Both the position numbers and the translations under genes were made by a program. Shown here one piece after another: positions 10,867-22,716 of a stretch of 46,274 nt of DNA (the first letter of the stretch is position 1; every line of letters begins with the position of its first letter). The notes below the pieces were generated by a model that had not been told where the DNA came from, did not search any database, and saw nothing but the letters and a program-made list of their open reading frames with translations. The stretch is from Spongospora subterranea f. sp. subterranea (taxonomy: Eukaryota; Endomyxa: Phytomyxea; Phytomyxea; Plasmodiophorida): positions 1 through 46,274 of the forward strand of contig JAUGWO010000272.1 in NCBI GenBank assembly GCA_049724395.1. Direction: 5' to 3'.

Positions 10867-11530
10867 TTATTTATATTTTCGTCCAACATGGCGCACAATC
10901 GCGCGCAGGCTGTGTCGATTGTGATCGTAAGGTTCTTCAAGAATGTGTGTGCCGGACGGGAGGGAAATCAAATGCGCAAACGCTGGTAGTCGAGGATCGA
11001 TGAACATTTTCAGAACTTCAAACAGCTGCCACGTATCCTTGGCTCCAAAACACATCATCCCCTGATCAGGCTTTCGTCGCCCTCGGATCGTCCACGATTT
11101 CCTGAACAGTCTTCGGCTTCTTCTGACTTCACATTCGCATCCTTCCCCGATAAAAACCGCGACCACGTGTTCGTCTAAGTGGGAAATGGTGAACTTGATG
11201 TCGATTGTGAGGTGAAGCGGTTTTACCTGTTCGGATCTTTAGGGCGCTGAGAATTTGTCTAAGTAAACGCAAAAAGACCATCGCTGATGAAATATGAATT
11301 TCAATTGTCGAATTGAGAGACGATAAGGGCAAAATATCGTCCGACAGGTTAGGTAGGTCGGCCGAGTTGGGCACACTAGTGAAGACAATGTCTACTTGGG
11401 CAGCTGGTCAATGACCGATCCATGTCACATCTACTTGATATACGATGGGGATTCAAGTGCGGTGATCTCGATTGACCAACTAGCGCCTTGACCTTGCCCA
11501 GATTCACCAATTCGATATTCTAGCTCAACG
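10867..11530 (-). CDS. HUS1: HUS1-like subunit of the 9-1-1 checkpoint clamp
   Basis: Two - strand blocks match HUS1. Upstream (about 11520-11235), GASWSIEITALESPSYIK resembles the W-x-E-L...F-x-E-F segment. STIEIHISSAMVFLRLLRQI followed by SALKIR matches human [20 protein letters not shown] followed by ARALKIK. The final block (about 11225-10867) continues KPLHLTIDIKF, at the strand that follows ALKIK in human, and its end LFEVLKMFIDPRLPAF resembles LLQFLAGQQVNPTKAL. HUS1 forms a ring with RAD9 and RAD1 that marks damaged DNA and activates ATR. The join between the blocks needs a one-base change of frame at about 11225 or an unplaced intron, the N-terminus (about 60 residues) is not found, and the C-terminal half is shorter than in human. 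It is convergent with COG5. Confidence 0.58.
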
Positions 11531-11534
11531 GTCT

Positions 11535-12830
11535 CGAGGAAAGTCACCACTGATAACGCAGATACGGCAACCTATTCTGACACGGTAAGAAGTGTTATGA
11601 AAAAGATCGTCCCGTCATGGCCAGGAAGAGGAATTAGATGGGCCGCAAAAAAATGCTGCATCTTGCGCGGTTCGATGGCAGAAACGGCCAGGTAACGTAT
11701 TCAGTTATTCCTTTTGATGTCGTTACCTAAGTGTCGATCAATGCGTATTATCTGACTGGCATAATCCTGCTCTTCAGGAACCCTGTTAGAACAGGCCTCA
11801 TTGAGAGGGTGGGCACAGTTCCGGTTCCAGTGCAGATGTCCCCGCACCAGTGCGTTCGAGCGCATTGCCATTTTGCCTGGCAAATTTCTCACGCTGAACA
11901 CGGTTGGTACAGTAATCACGCATTCCTTACTACCCTAGACAAGGCCATGAGATCGAGTGCAGTGCACTGCATCAGGAACGATGCCCACCTCGCCAATTTG
12001 CTGTTCACCTTTCCCTTTTTTTTAAAATCATCGCGCAAACAAAAGCGATTATTGGAGCGCGACCAGCCAGTAACAACCTGTTAGTCGACATTGGATGAGA
12101 TTGAATTCTCGCTCTATGGGTGTTCCGCTGCTTTATGATCATATTCGGATTATCAATCACAAGTTTAAGCAGTACTTGTAAAGACGTCCAGCAAAATTTG
12201 GCCGCAAAAGGAATTGCGAACTTCGGAAACGAATATTTTTTGCAACATCAAAATTATCCTATTTTGATGTCGTCAAGAGCCTTGGCCAAGCGGTCAATTT
12301 GTTCAGCATCCCGAGCGTAAGTTCTTCCATTATCGGGAGCAGACAAAAGCGGTTTTCATTCCTGATACCTTCCGATGCGCTGCGTCAACTGCGGCGAAAA
12401 ATAGACTACACAGTGTCAAATTTCTAGTAATTCTGTTAAAAGATTTAATGAGGTAAAACAAATTGTTGAGGTACAGGCTGTTTAAAACGGACAGTGGTAA
12501 ACCCGTTTTCCTGAAACCAAAAGGGCAGATTTCGGACACTACGGCGATGGTTGTTGGATCAATCCAGTCAGACAATCCTCTGATTGTTCAACTGCAGAGT
12601 AGACTGAGAGCATACCCCAGTACCGCGGCACCCCTCACTGCGATTGACACGACGAAAACGACTGAAAACGAGAAGCTGGCGACAGCAAACGACGGACACC
12701 TTTGGGTCGGTAGTGCAGTTGCTGCTCAACCCGTTCTGTGTACAGTGTAGCGTCATCGCCATGTGCAGTCCCGCCCGTGACAAGGGCGAGGCCGCTTTAC
12801 ATGGTAGTGTTACTTACCCGTATGGGTAGA
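11535..12830. other. Unassigned region between HUS1-like gene and COQ10
   Basis: Several frames look partly coding but were not identified. On the - strand near 12330-12250, a stretch reads RDAEQIDRLAKALDDIK, helical and charged. On the + strand from 12463, LFKTDSGKPVFLKPKG resembles the LFQ-D-G-PVHLKGG segment of cytochrome c oxidase subunit 7A, but the membrane segment that should follow is not seen. On the + strand 11731-12084 there is a 117-residue frame without family resemblance. One or two small genes are likely here, but I cannot define them. Confidence 0.35.
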
Positions 12831-12850
12831 CCGTGCGACATTTCCGTTTT

Positions 12851-13751
12851 ATGCTGCTGCAACAGCATGTGGGCGCACATCGTCGATTTCTGAATTATGG
12901 GACGCGCGCCACCATGAATATTCCGGCGGCAACGTTCTTCGGCTGTGTTGCCGATGTCAATCTGTATTCCCAGTTTGTGCCGTATTGCACAATGTCTAGG
13001 GTTGTTTGGAGATCCCCGGACGGGATGAGTATGTTAGCTGATATGGGCATTGGGTTTATCAATTATAATGAAAGGTGGCCCTTATCATATCTACATTTTT
13101 TATGGTTCAAGGATTTCAAGCTCTATTATGGTACTTTCGAAGTGTCGATTTGTTTCTGTTTTATAGGGAATCCTATCAGGTGGTTTGATTTCGTCAATTG
13201 TTTCGCTTTCCGATGTTCGATCCGTCATTCATTCTGTATAATTGAGCGCCATATTTGTTAGATATCGCTCCCGAGTTACATTTGAAGTTGAACCGCCTCT
13301 GTACGTGGTCACCGCATCAGCTGTGAACTCGGTCAGGATTGTGTTTACAACCGATAGACCGGTGCTGAAGGTTTAGTGGCACTTCAGGCATTATTTGAGC
13401 GCATGGACACGCGCTGGGATATACGTCAGTCGGAAGAACTGAAATCCTACGTCAATTTTACCATTGACATGGTTCCGAGCTCGCCGATCCACGCGATTGC
13501 GGTTCGACTGGTATTCCAGGACGTCGCTCGACAACAGCTCAACGCTTTTGTCAAGCGGTCCGTTATGGTCACCATTTTCCATCAACATCGGTGCTTATAT
13601 TGTTGGCAGTTGCTCGATTGTTAAATCGTCTTCGATTTCCCCTGATTCTGCCGCGTGCAATTTCCGGACCTTGATCGGGAACATCTTATCGAAATTTGAC
13701 CATCCAGAAGCTAGAAGAGGTCGGCATGCGCTGTCAGTTGGTCGAGCTTGA
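12851..13751 (+). CDS. COQ10: Coenzyme Q-binding protein COQ10 (START/polyketide-cyclase fold)
   Basis: Exons 12851-13074, 13262-13331, 13388-13557 and 13610-13751 join in phase over GT-AG introns of 187, 56, 52 nt. The product carries the COQ10 signature: FFGCVADVNLYSQFVPYC (human YDVVSGVEDYKHFVPWC), GIGFINYNER-YRSRVTF (human EIGFPPVLERYTSVVTL), VNS-ALFERMDTRWDI (human DGRLFNHLETIWRF) and YVNFTIDMVPSSPIHAIAVR ending in QQLNAF. COQ10 binds ubiquinone in the mitochondrial matrix and is needed for efficient respiration and Q synthesis. The N-terminal 25 residues contain Arg, His and Gln and few acids, as expected of a mitochondrial presequence. The 47-residue tail after NAFVKR does not resemble other COQ10 tails and depends on the last splice choice. 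The gap between exons 2 and 3 first looks like a 17-nt intron, but a donor at 13332 fits the alignment better. Confidence 0.85.
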
Positions 13752-14860
13752 TCATTTGTTAATATTTTGATAGGACAGTTCCCCTTTGAGCTCTTCAAAC
13801 TCTACCAGAGGCTAGTTGATCGATATCGGAAATCGGTTTTGACTTGTGATGATTTTGTCGAAATATGCAGGTGCTTTCGAAATATGTTTCCATGGTTTAC
13901 AATTGTTCTTTTAATGCATTGCATTTTCAACCGTGTAAATTGTCATGTAGTTCTCGTAAATTTAAAAAAAATCCTTCGGCTGATATAAAATGATCAGAGA
14001 TTCTGGGAGTGCTGAAGAGACGCCAATGCGGAACAGGTACATGTGCATTGCCATTGGCGCCGATCCCGTCATTGCCTCATTTGCATGTGAGCTGTTGTTC
14101 CCGCCTGGTCGACCGAAGAGCATATCGGCAGAAGATATGCTAGTTGCTCTATATTTCATTACAGAGGATGACATGCTGGACCGGTAATCCTTCACCATTA
14201 CCCGTGTTTTTGTCGCCATTTGTCTTTCAACAGTTTTATCTAGACTTCATTACGTGGTTTATGATGTTCTTTGTTTAGGCTTGGGTGCTGCCTATATGCG
14301 CGCATACAATGAGGCGAATATTCTTCCATGCGATTGTGCCCAAATCAGTCGTAATCTGTTCCGATTGCAAATCTCCGTCTTGCGTCATATCATACCAGGT
14401 CATAATCCTAATTAATTGGTCAAATGGGTGTGCTGATCTTGTTTCCAGGCCTAGTCATGTCCGGCTCCGAACCGTCGTCGGAATTGAAACGGAGGGATCA
14501 CGACGCTATGGTCTTGATCGGTAGTTATCAACGTGCCAATGTTTACACTTGTTGTTTGCTTATTCTGCTGGAATTTTTAGGCGCTTATGGGACGATGGAA
14601 CACGCACTACACGAAATTGAGGATGATATAGACGAGGTCATAACTCAAGCGATTCAGGTAATATGATGCAATTCATTATTGTTCTGTTTTCACAATAACC
14701 GTGAAATGGTTTCAGCATTGTGGTAATCGGTCAATGCCAATACGCGAGTGGATCCGTATCTGTACCCAGTATCTCGAATTGTTCAATTGCACGTCAATGC
14801 AAGGTTTCATGTCTTACCTCACTAATTTATTAGCTCCTCCAATAAAGCCATAGCATCAGC
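13700..14860 (+). CDS. Unidentified multi-exon gene
   Basis: A series of + strand frames bounded by plausible short introns lies between COQ10 and the DOMON gene. Visible pieces are 13785-13870 (FPFELFKLYQRLVDRYRK), 13990-14187 (IAIGADPVIASFACELLFPP and ISAEDMLVALYFITEDDMLD), about 14278-14400 (GAAYMRAYNEANILPCDCAQ), about 14450-14530, about 14580-14659 (MEHALHEIEDDIDEVITQAI) and about 14717-14810 (MPIREWIRICTQYLELFNC). The product would be mostly helical, with no signal peptide or clear membrane segment. I do not recognise the family, and the order and number of exons are tentative. The 5' end may overlap the 3' end of COQ10 in another frame. Confidence 0.5.
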
Positions 14861-15177
14861 ACCTGATTAATCGCCGTTTTCACCACAGTTTCTCGAGCTT
14901 GACGCCGTCGGTTGTGTCGAATTTTTTACTCATACGGCAGCCTTCTGAAAAACATGGTTCACATTCGTCATGACCCCTTCATATAAAGCTCATCATCCTG
15001 AATCGTTGAACGTCGTGTTTCAAAAGTGGCCAAGGGACGCATCCGAAATTGTTGTGATTCCCTGTCAGACAAATTTGAGGACTGCACCAGACGGTGTCAG
15101 AGTGCAACGCGTTCTTATCCTGGCATCACTGGCCCACCAACCATCATTCCTTGTCAGCTAGGCAAGGCAACTGCAAC

Positions 15178-16565
15178 ATGGCGATCAGAGGTCTGGTGTT
15201 ACTGGCCATGATCGTGGCGACGGGTTCGCCATGGAATCTACAGTTCGATTCCGATAACCAGGTCCAGATGACATGGTCTGTCACCAATGGTTCCGATCAG
15301 GTCGCGATCACAGTATCGGCCAAATCCGGGGGATATGTTGCCATTGGGTTCTCACACGACGGCAATATGGTCGGCAGTTTCGCCATGATCGGATGGGTTG
15401 ATGGCGCTTCTCAAACCAGCCTACTCGAATATACGCTAGACTCTAAGTTCAGTCTGCCTACTCCGGTTTCCGATCCAATATTAACGGATACCTCTGTTGA
15501 TGAGTCGGCAGGTAAATCGGAAACAACGATAGCCTAACCTGATTTCCCTAACATCGATCGATCAATGTGGTCTTAGGAATCACGACAATGTCGTTTACGA
15601 GAAAGGCATCACATATTTCGCGGCCAATCTACACAGATAGATCGATCCATATGATCTGGGCAATCAACCCATCATTCGATGGGCTCGCTCCCCACACCAA
15701 TCAAGGCAGCAAAATGGTCAACCTCGGCACTGGCGATTCTTCGGATATGTCCCCGCCAGCCTCTATCATTATTCATGGTTTGATTTCAAACACATTCTCT
15801 CGAACCCGTTCAAGTTTCGTTGGTCCGCACGTCTTTCAGTTCGGTCAAATCTGGTTTGAAATCCAGCGCTTGAATCTATCGATGGTTTAGGGATTTGCAT
15901 GGTTATCGCCTACGTGCTGTGTTTCCCTGCGGGTGTGATCGTCGCCCGATTTTTTCGATCGACAGGGAGCTGGATGCAGGCTCATCGTATGATCCAAGTT
16001 ATGGGCTTCATTCTGGCGATTGCTGGGCTAATCTTGGCCATTGTTTTTACTGCATCAATCAATTCTTCTCACTTCCAAGGTGGTTGCTCCTTGACACTGT
16101 GAATTCACTTGATTTTGCCACCACCTTTCTAGGTTTGTTTCTTTTCACAGTGTTCGACTTTATTTTCTCAGCGGCCATTTTGATTTGATCAATTCCTCAG
16201 TATTTAGCCAATGCCAAACGACGATGAGTAATTGTCGAGAATAACCGATTTCATTGTTGCCCTGTTTAGTTGGTCACCCTTTGTTCGGCTTAATCATGAT
16301 CGCCGTTACGACCTCTCAAATAATAGTTGCCAACCTTCGCCCGTCTTACGAAAGCTCGATGCGATTGCCCTGGGTTTTGTTCCACATCATCGTCGGGATA
16401 TTCATTTTCTTCATTGGTCCATTGATCGCCCTATCCGGTCTGCTCACGCTCCGCGATCTCTACATGGCGACGCCGATGGCTCTCGTCGCAGTCGCCGTTG
16501 TTGTTGTCGTTGTGATCTGGGTCGGGTCCTGCGTCCTGGAAGGGAAAAAACGCTTCACTAACTAA
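15178..16565 (+). CDS. DOMON domain-cytochrome b561 membrane protein (ferric reductase-like)
   Basis: Exons 15178-15511, 15577-15777, 15891-16079 and 16270-16565 join in phase. Residues 1-20 (MAIRGLVLLAMIVATGSPW) form a signal peptide. A DOMON domain follows, with GGYVAIGFSHDGNMVGSFAM, DPILTD and GITTMSFTRK. The b561 part starts IIIHGICMVIAYVLCFPAGV, then MQAHRMIQVMGF, VGHPLFGLIM and a run of four or five membrane helices. The spaced histidines in HG, AHR, GHP and LFHIIVG are the expected ligands for two haems. Such proteins move electrons across the plasma membrane or an endomembrane, from ascorbate or similar donors inside to ferric iron or other acceptors outside. The 190-nt gap before the last exon is long for this locus and could hide a very small exon. 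There is no reeler domain, so it is simpler than vertebrate FRRS1. Confidence 0.88.
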
Positions 16566-17621
16566 GATCAAAGTTCAAATAAAGATAGTCAAGATTGCCA
16601 GAGTGATTATTTCGGCACCTGCAGTTTCGGGATCAGATTTTGATGAAATGGCAGTTCAAGACACGGAAATCTCGCCAATCTTGAACCTTCGCTCGAAAAA
16701 TGCAAGCAATTTGACGGAAGGAAAACGCATGGGATTTCAGATTTTTGAGCCTAGCATTAGGAAGTGCAAGCCGTCATGACCTTTGAGTGTATCGCCGAGG
16801 TCTAGAAACAATCGGGGCTCGCCCGTGAACCAACAGCACAAATGCAGCAAATCAAACCGTTTTTGTCATTGTATATAGCCTGAGCCACTACCCAACAGGA
16901 CTCGATGTTTATCGCATCTCAGGGCAACCAATTGATCCATCAGCGTACAAATGTCCATCAAACCATAGATGCGTTTTCGGAAATTCCGACAATTGTTTTG
17001 CCGTTTGAGATGCCAGCCAGAACATTCCAGCCAGTGTGTTAATATCAGCTCTTTAGCTGCACTAAATTTTATGTGTACTAATCCTCATGATCCTCATATG
17101 GTGTATACAGGAATCACACGTGTTTGCAGAACTGCAAGGCAGCCCATCCTGCGTCGTTGACCACGAATTTTGTTTGCGTTTATCGCACCTTCACCGCTTG
17201 TAAATCCGTCGAGTGCCACCCGCGAAATTATTTCACTTCAACATTGTGGTGGACTGGGCCATCGTTATTGAAGATCGAACAGGGGGAACATTTGGTGTCG
17301 CTGATATTGTCTTTGGATTGCCAAAAGCTCTGAGAAAACTAACTCCACCAAAACACCTACCACCACTCTACCAAAACACCTACCACAACTCTACCAAAGG
17401 ACGCTGACTCTCATCCAGTCGGCACAGTAACTGCTTCTTCAAGGGTTGCGCTTGCAATACCCTTGAACACACCACCCGGGAGTGTCATGTTATGTGTACA
17501 GTATCTGCGCAATTGGGTGCGTAGGAGGGTTGCGCTACAGCAATATTAGTGTATCTTAACTGGGTATCTGGATATGGGCTGTCATTGATATATCGGCATT
17601 GCATTCCGATCAGATTTTGCC
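16566..17621. other. Intergenic stretch with a short tandem repeat
   Basis: I see no supportable gene. Around 17341-17398 a 26-bp unit containing CTACCAAAACACCTACCAC occurs about twice. The SPT16 promoter should lie at the right end. Confidence 0.55.
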
Positions 17622-20600
17622 ATGGACGCCGATATCTTCAAATCACGTATCGCTCGGCTGTATAAAGCATGGCAGGTGCGTTGTATCAGTATCTATTATC
17701 CGAAATTGGTTTTTTGTTTTGGTCAATCGAATTTTTTATCGAAACTTCTGCATAATTGCTGTTTACCGTGCTCCTTTTCAGTCGGATTCTGCGTCGTTCG
17801 GATCAGGAGACGTCCTGTTAATTGTGAATGGAAGGCCCAATCCAGATGTTGTTTTCAGAAAGACTTTCGCATTACAGTTATGGCTCACTGGTTACGAACT
17901 AACGGATACTCTGTTTGTGATGACAAAAAACATGATTTACGTTGCCGGCGGGAAAAAGAAAAGTATGTTGGTCTCCACGATGTCTCTCTAATTTTTAATA
18001 TATCGCCGTGATAGTTGAGGTTATTTCACCTGGCGAAACTGTTGATACAGTTGTTCCATTAAAGCTTACGGTGCTTCCGAAAGATTCAACAGCAGCGTTG
18101 AAAGAGTTGACCAACCTGCTGGAAGATATCGCCAATGCTGAAAGCAAATCAAAATTTTCAGTCGGAATGGTTGTCAAAGACAATCCTGGAGAGGGCATTA
18201 TGAAATCGGTCTCGAAATTTTTCAAGGAGAAGGTACTGAACAGTTTATGTCCAATTTGTCAGATATATTGACTTCAAACCGTAACAGGGCTGTGACATCG
18301 TTGACTGTTCCTTGGGATTGTCTCTAGTTGTTGCACCTCGAACGAAACTGGAAATGGAGTTCGTAGGAAATGCTGCCGCCCTTTCCGACATTATCATTCA
18401 GAAACAGATCTTGCCTTCAGTCGAACAATGTCTCGATGAGGGTGTAGACATGAAACATTCAAAACTTGCCGAAGATGCGGACCAATTGTATTCCTTTGTT
18501 TCATTAAATGTGGATGTAATCTTATTCTGTTTCTAGGTTTGCAGAACCGATGTCCACTTTGAAAGAATTTATCTCTCAGACAAAACTGAAATTAGATGCT
18601 GACGAATGTGAATCCTGTTTCACTCCCGCCATTCAATCTGGAGGCACATATGATTTGCGCCCAAGTGCATACAGCGATGACTCTAACCTTTCGCCCGATG
18701 TTATCATCATTAGTTGCGGAGCTCGCTATGGCACATATTGTAGCGGTGTTGCCCGAACCTATTTCATTAATCCTGACAAGCATATCGAATCTGCATATAA
18801 CACCCTGCTTCAGGTACGTTGATGCTTGCTTATCTCGGAATCGCCAATAAAAATTACTGGCAGGTAAGAGAGGCATGCATCGAGGCACTTCGTCCTGGTA
18901 AACCGGCAAGTGATGTTTGGAAAGCGGCAATCAACGTCATTCGCTCATCATCGAGGCATTCTACGCTGCTTCCTGCGTTCACGAAAAATTGCGGTTTCTT
19001 AACCGGACAGGAATACCGCGATTCGTCCTTTATGATTAACGCTAGCAACAGCAACATCCTAAAAGAAAATATGGTCTTCATCCTCAGTGTAGGATTCAAC
19101 GGACTAACATCGAAAAAGAAATCTGCTTCCATGATATTGAACGATACGATTCAGATCAGCAGCGGTTTGACAACTTACCTTACCTTTCGTTATCTATCTC
19201 TCACATGTTTTACACGTGTTTTCTGATTTGATTTGATGTTATTCTGGGAAAGTTTTCAACTGAGATACCTTTTTTTGTTACTTCAGGCCCTGGTGTTTGC
19301 CTGACAAAATCAAAATTTGCATTGGCGTCCGTTTCGTACCGTCTAGATATGGACAGTGATGATGACGATCACGCACCAGAAATACCTGCCTCAATGATGA
19401 TAGGTATGTGTTTTCGTTTTCGGCAACGATGTACAATGATTAAATAGTTTTCAGACAATGGTCAGCCAAGGACTCGCGCTACACGGGCTGGTGGCAAAGT
19501 GGACGCACTTCAGCAGGAAAAAGAGGAAAAGCGAAAGCGGGCGCAACAAGAATTAATCGAGCGTAAACTTGAGCAAGCTCGTCAAAGATACAGTGAGGAC
19601 GCCGACAACCAAGGTATACTCGTGACAATATTCTGAATTTGTTTCTGATCAATTTCGCTTAGACAATGAAAATAAACGGTCCGCAAATGAGATTGTGAAT
19701 GCTTATGCCAATGTTAAATATTATCCCAAAGACTCGAGCGTTAACCAGATATATGTACAGTTAGACCTAGACTAAACCGCATATTGATGGGCTGATCATC
19801 GCTTTATTCAGGTTGACATGGATCGTGAAGCAATGTTGGTCCCGATCAATGGACGCTTGGTTCCTTTCCACATCGCCTTTATCAAATCGGTTTCAAAACA
19901 GGAATTAAATAATTACACATATTTTCGAGTTAATCTATCCGCCCCCGGATCTACTCAAGCGGTTCAGACGCTACAAGTAAGATCGCGCTGTTGTTTTAAT
20001 ATTTGCCATTCTTAGTTTGTGTTTTGTCAGCCTTATGCCGACCAGTCCAAAGTTTTTATCAAAGAGCTGACTTTCCGTGCTGCTGACGACCGCAACATCA
20101 ATAAAAGCCTGCGCCTGGTCAAAGAGCTTCAGAGGCGTGTTAGGTAAGTCTCATATTTGAATCTGGCGTTTTCTGACCCAACTTAGTCAACGTGAAAAAG
20201 AACGCAGCGACCGTGCCACATTCGTCGAGCAAGCTCCATTGCAACTTAATCGAGATTCGCGCTACGATTTCAAGCTGCGCGACCTGCAGATTCGTCCCAG
20301 TCTGGGTGGAAAGAAATTAACAGTAGAACATCGATCATGCTGTTGTCTTTGTCACCAGTCAAATTCAACTGTGAGCAGGGCTCTCTCGCAACACATAGGG
20401 ATGGGTTGCTTTTTACAGGCAATAAGGGGCAGAAGCTGGAAATTCTGTACAGAAACATCAAGCATGCTTTCTTTCAACCATGCGATGGAACAATATCCGT
20501 TCTTCTGCATTTTGAGCTAAACAATCCGATTGTTGTTTCTAAAAAACGTACAAATGTGAGAATTCATTCAGTTCTTGTTGAACGTGATAACGAGTATCAT

Positions 20601-21909
20601 TACACAGTTTGTCCAAGTTTTTGTCGATGTTGTTGAGTCTTCCCAAGATTTGGTTGGTGCTAACCGCAAAGGATATTACGATCGCGATGGGATTCAGGAA
20701 GAGCAGCAAGAACGTCTTCGCAGGAATAAGTATGAATATCAGTTCCTTGATCTATTGTATGGTTGACTTGGCCATAGATTCAACGAGAAATTTCGCGAAT
20801 TTGCGCGAAACGTGGAGGATGTTGTCGCAGCGTTAGACAAGTACGCATTCAGTTTGTTGCCTCTGGTATATGCCAAGGTTGATTTTGCTTTTAGTGATCA
20901 TAAATTTGAGTTCGACATTCCGTATCGCGAGATCATGTTTCCTGGAGTTCCTAGCAAAACTAACGTCAACGTTTTGCCAACCGTCCATGCATTGGTGGCG
21001 TTAGACGATACGCCTCCTTTTGTTATGTTCCTTGACGAAATCGAAATTGCGTATTTCGAGCGAGTTCAGGTTACCACCGAAAAATACGATTTTGTAACGG
21101 CTTTTGAATATTCGATATAGTTTTCCCTGAAGAACTTTGATCTCGTATTTGTATTTAAAGATTTCGAGAAACCCATTGTCAAAATCCGGTCGATCCCTCG
21201 CGACCATCTCGATTCAATTCAGCAATACTTAACAGAGTCTGATATCGTATACTTTGTTGGTACCATGAATCTTCAGTGGACGGTACTCATGCCTTTCGCT
21301 TTCGACTTTCTTTCAGTCAATTTTTTCATCATTTAGAATATTTTAAAAGTCGTCAAAGAAGATGCTGCGTATTTCTTTACAGAACAAGGAGGGTGGGCAT
21401 CGATTCTTGGTTCACCAGACGAGGAGGATGTGTACGTGGTTTTGCGTAACAGCGAGCCTTTATTTGACGTTCCTTTAGCTCAGAATCAGAAGAAGAATCT
21501 GCATACGAGGAGGATGAAAGTGACGATGAAGCCGAGGATGAGGATGACGAGGATGAATATGACAGTGCGTCGAATTTGCAAGCATTGCTGGATTTTTTTT
21601 ACTATATTGATATTTTCCTTCTCACCGAAGGATTTTTTGCTAACGATTTTTTAGGTGCGGAAATTACGGATGAGGACGATGAAGACGAAGACGATGAGGA
21701 AGAAGGTCCCAGCTGGGAGGAACTAGAAGAGGTTAGTGTGTACTCGAGCTATCAGAACTGGGCAAGGCATCTGATGTTCCTCGAAGGATGTGATCCGCGA
21801 GGAACAAGAGCGAAGTGGTCGCAGAGGTCGCGACGAGGACGAGGAGGAAGATGAGGATCGTCGGCGTCCTTCCAAAAAATCCAAAAAACAGTCTTCGTCC
21901 CGCAAATGA
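17622..21909 (+). CDS. SUPT16H: FACT complex subunit Spt16
   Basis: Twenty exons can be placed: 17622-17675, 17782-17962, 18015-18232, 18288-18487, 18537-18813, 18864-19164, 19287-19403, 19455-19613, 19663-19754, 19812-19976, 20031-20143, 20187-20322, 20379-20555, 20608-20729, 20778-21069, 21121-21282, 21337-21431, 21479-21564, 21655-21731 and 21787-21909. All junctions are GT-AG and in phase, and they sum to 3147 nt (1048 residues; human has 1047). The protein has the N-terminal aminopeptidase-like domain (LQLWLTGYELTDTLF, AIQSGGTYDLRPSAYSDD), the dimerisation region (VPINGRLVPFHIAFIKSVS), the PH-like middle domain (LEILYRNIKHAFFQPCDGT, PPFVMFLDEIEIAYFERVQ, EQGGWASILG) and a long Asp/Glu-rich tail ending in basic residues. 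Spt16 with SSRP1/Pob3 removes and replaces H2A-H2B during transcription and replication. The acidic tail binds histones. The start codon directly precedes the conserved (F)KSRIARLYKAW. Confidence 0.98.
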
Positions 21910-22716
21910 AGACTTGCCTCATTTGATGGTGTAAGAGGCTTTCAAATGAACCTCCAAGTTACCCATAAATCAACCAAAGTTATAAAACTAAGAATAGAAT
22001 TGATGTTACTTAAACCTGAGGTTTCTAATTGAACGTGTGCAAACGAGCATACATGCGATTCAATGGTTTAGGTAATATAATCGGGTTTCATCGCATAATG
22101 TATTGTACGTACGCCTATGCTTTTCTGTCTCTATCACGAGCCAGAAATGCTAATATAGATACGCTCGGCACATCCGAGCGTCTGCCAGTTCATTTGAGAT
22201 CGGATTAAAACAAACTTGCTATTTGTAGTCCAAAGAACCAAATATGGAATGCCTGGACAATGCTCCAGCTCCTGATGGCCAAAATTGGTACGACGGAGAA
22301 CCATCCTGAAGGCAAGACCTCTGTTGATGTCGTGCTCGAGCCAGACTAGCTGTTCCACTCAGCGGGCATCAAAATGAATCCAAGCGGATACGAACACGCC
22401 TGGGAATATATGGGAAGGCGCTAATGACAAGGTCGTCGGGGGAGGGGGTTGCATCATCTCGCAATGAGTTGAAACCCAGACTTGGTTTCGTCATGTAGCA
22501 CTGGCTGTGTCGGCGTTACCCACTCTGCTACTGTATTTGTGCAAAATAACGACAGTAACTTATCTGATGTCTCAGTAATGTGCAACGTAATGGCAGTCAC
22601 TTCTCTAATGTCCCAGTAATGTGCAACGTAATGGCAGTCAATTCTCTGATGATTTAGGAACGAGTTCAAGTCCGTTCATATTGCGAACATTGCTGGTTTT
22701 CGTGTCGAGACGATTG
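21910..22716. other. Intergenic stretch between SPT16 and HEI10
   Basis: No gene is recognised. A - strand frame at 22358-22134 (75 codons) contains an isolated hydrophobic PGIPYLVLWT stretch but has no family resemblance. The right part holds the two-copy repeat described separately. Confidence 0.5.
22568..22650. repeat. Two-copy 41-bp tandem repeat
   Basis: CAGTAATGTGCAACGTAATG starts at 22573 and again at 22614, a 41-bp period, with a few differences between copies. It lies just upstream of the HEI10 start and may overlap its promoter or 5' UTR. Confidence 0.85.

Noticed and set aside
12463-12750. Possible cytochrome c oxidase subunit 7A
   Set aside because: Only the short LF-x-x-D-x-G-x-PV-x-LK resemblance is present, and the expected membrane helix does not follow. 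Kept only as a note in the region entry.
13376-13390. A 17-nt intron in COQ10 (GTTTAGTGGCACTTCAG)
   Set aside because: A donor at 13332 gives a 56-nt intron and a better match to the family (VNS-ALFERMDTRW), so no ultrashort intron is needed.
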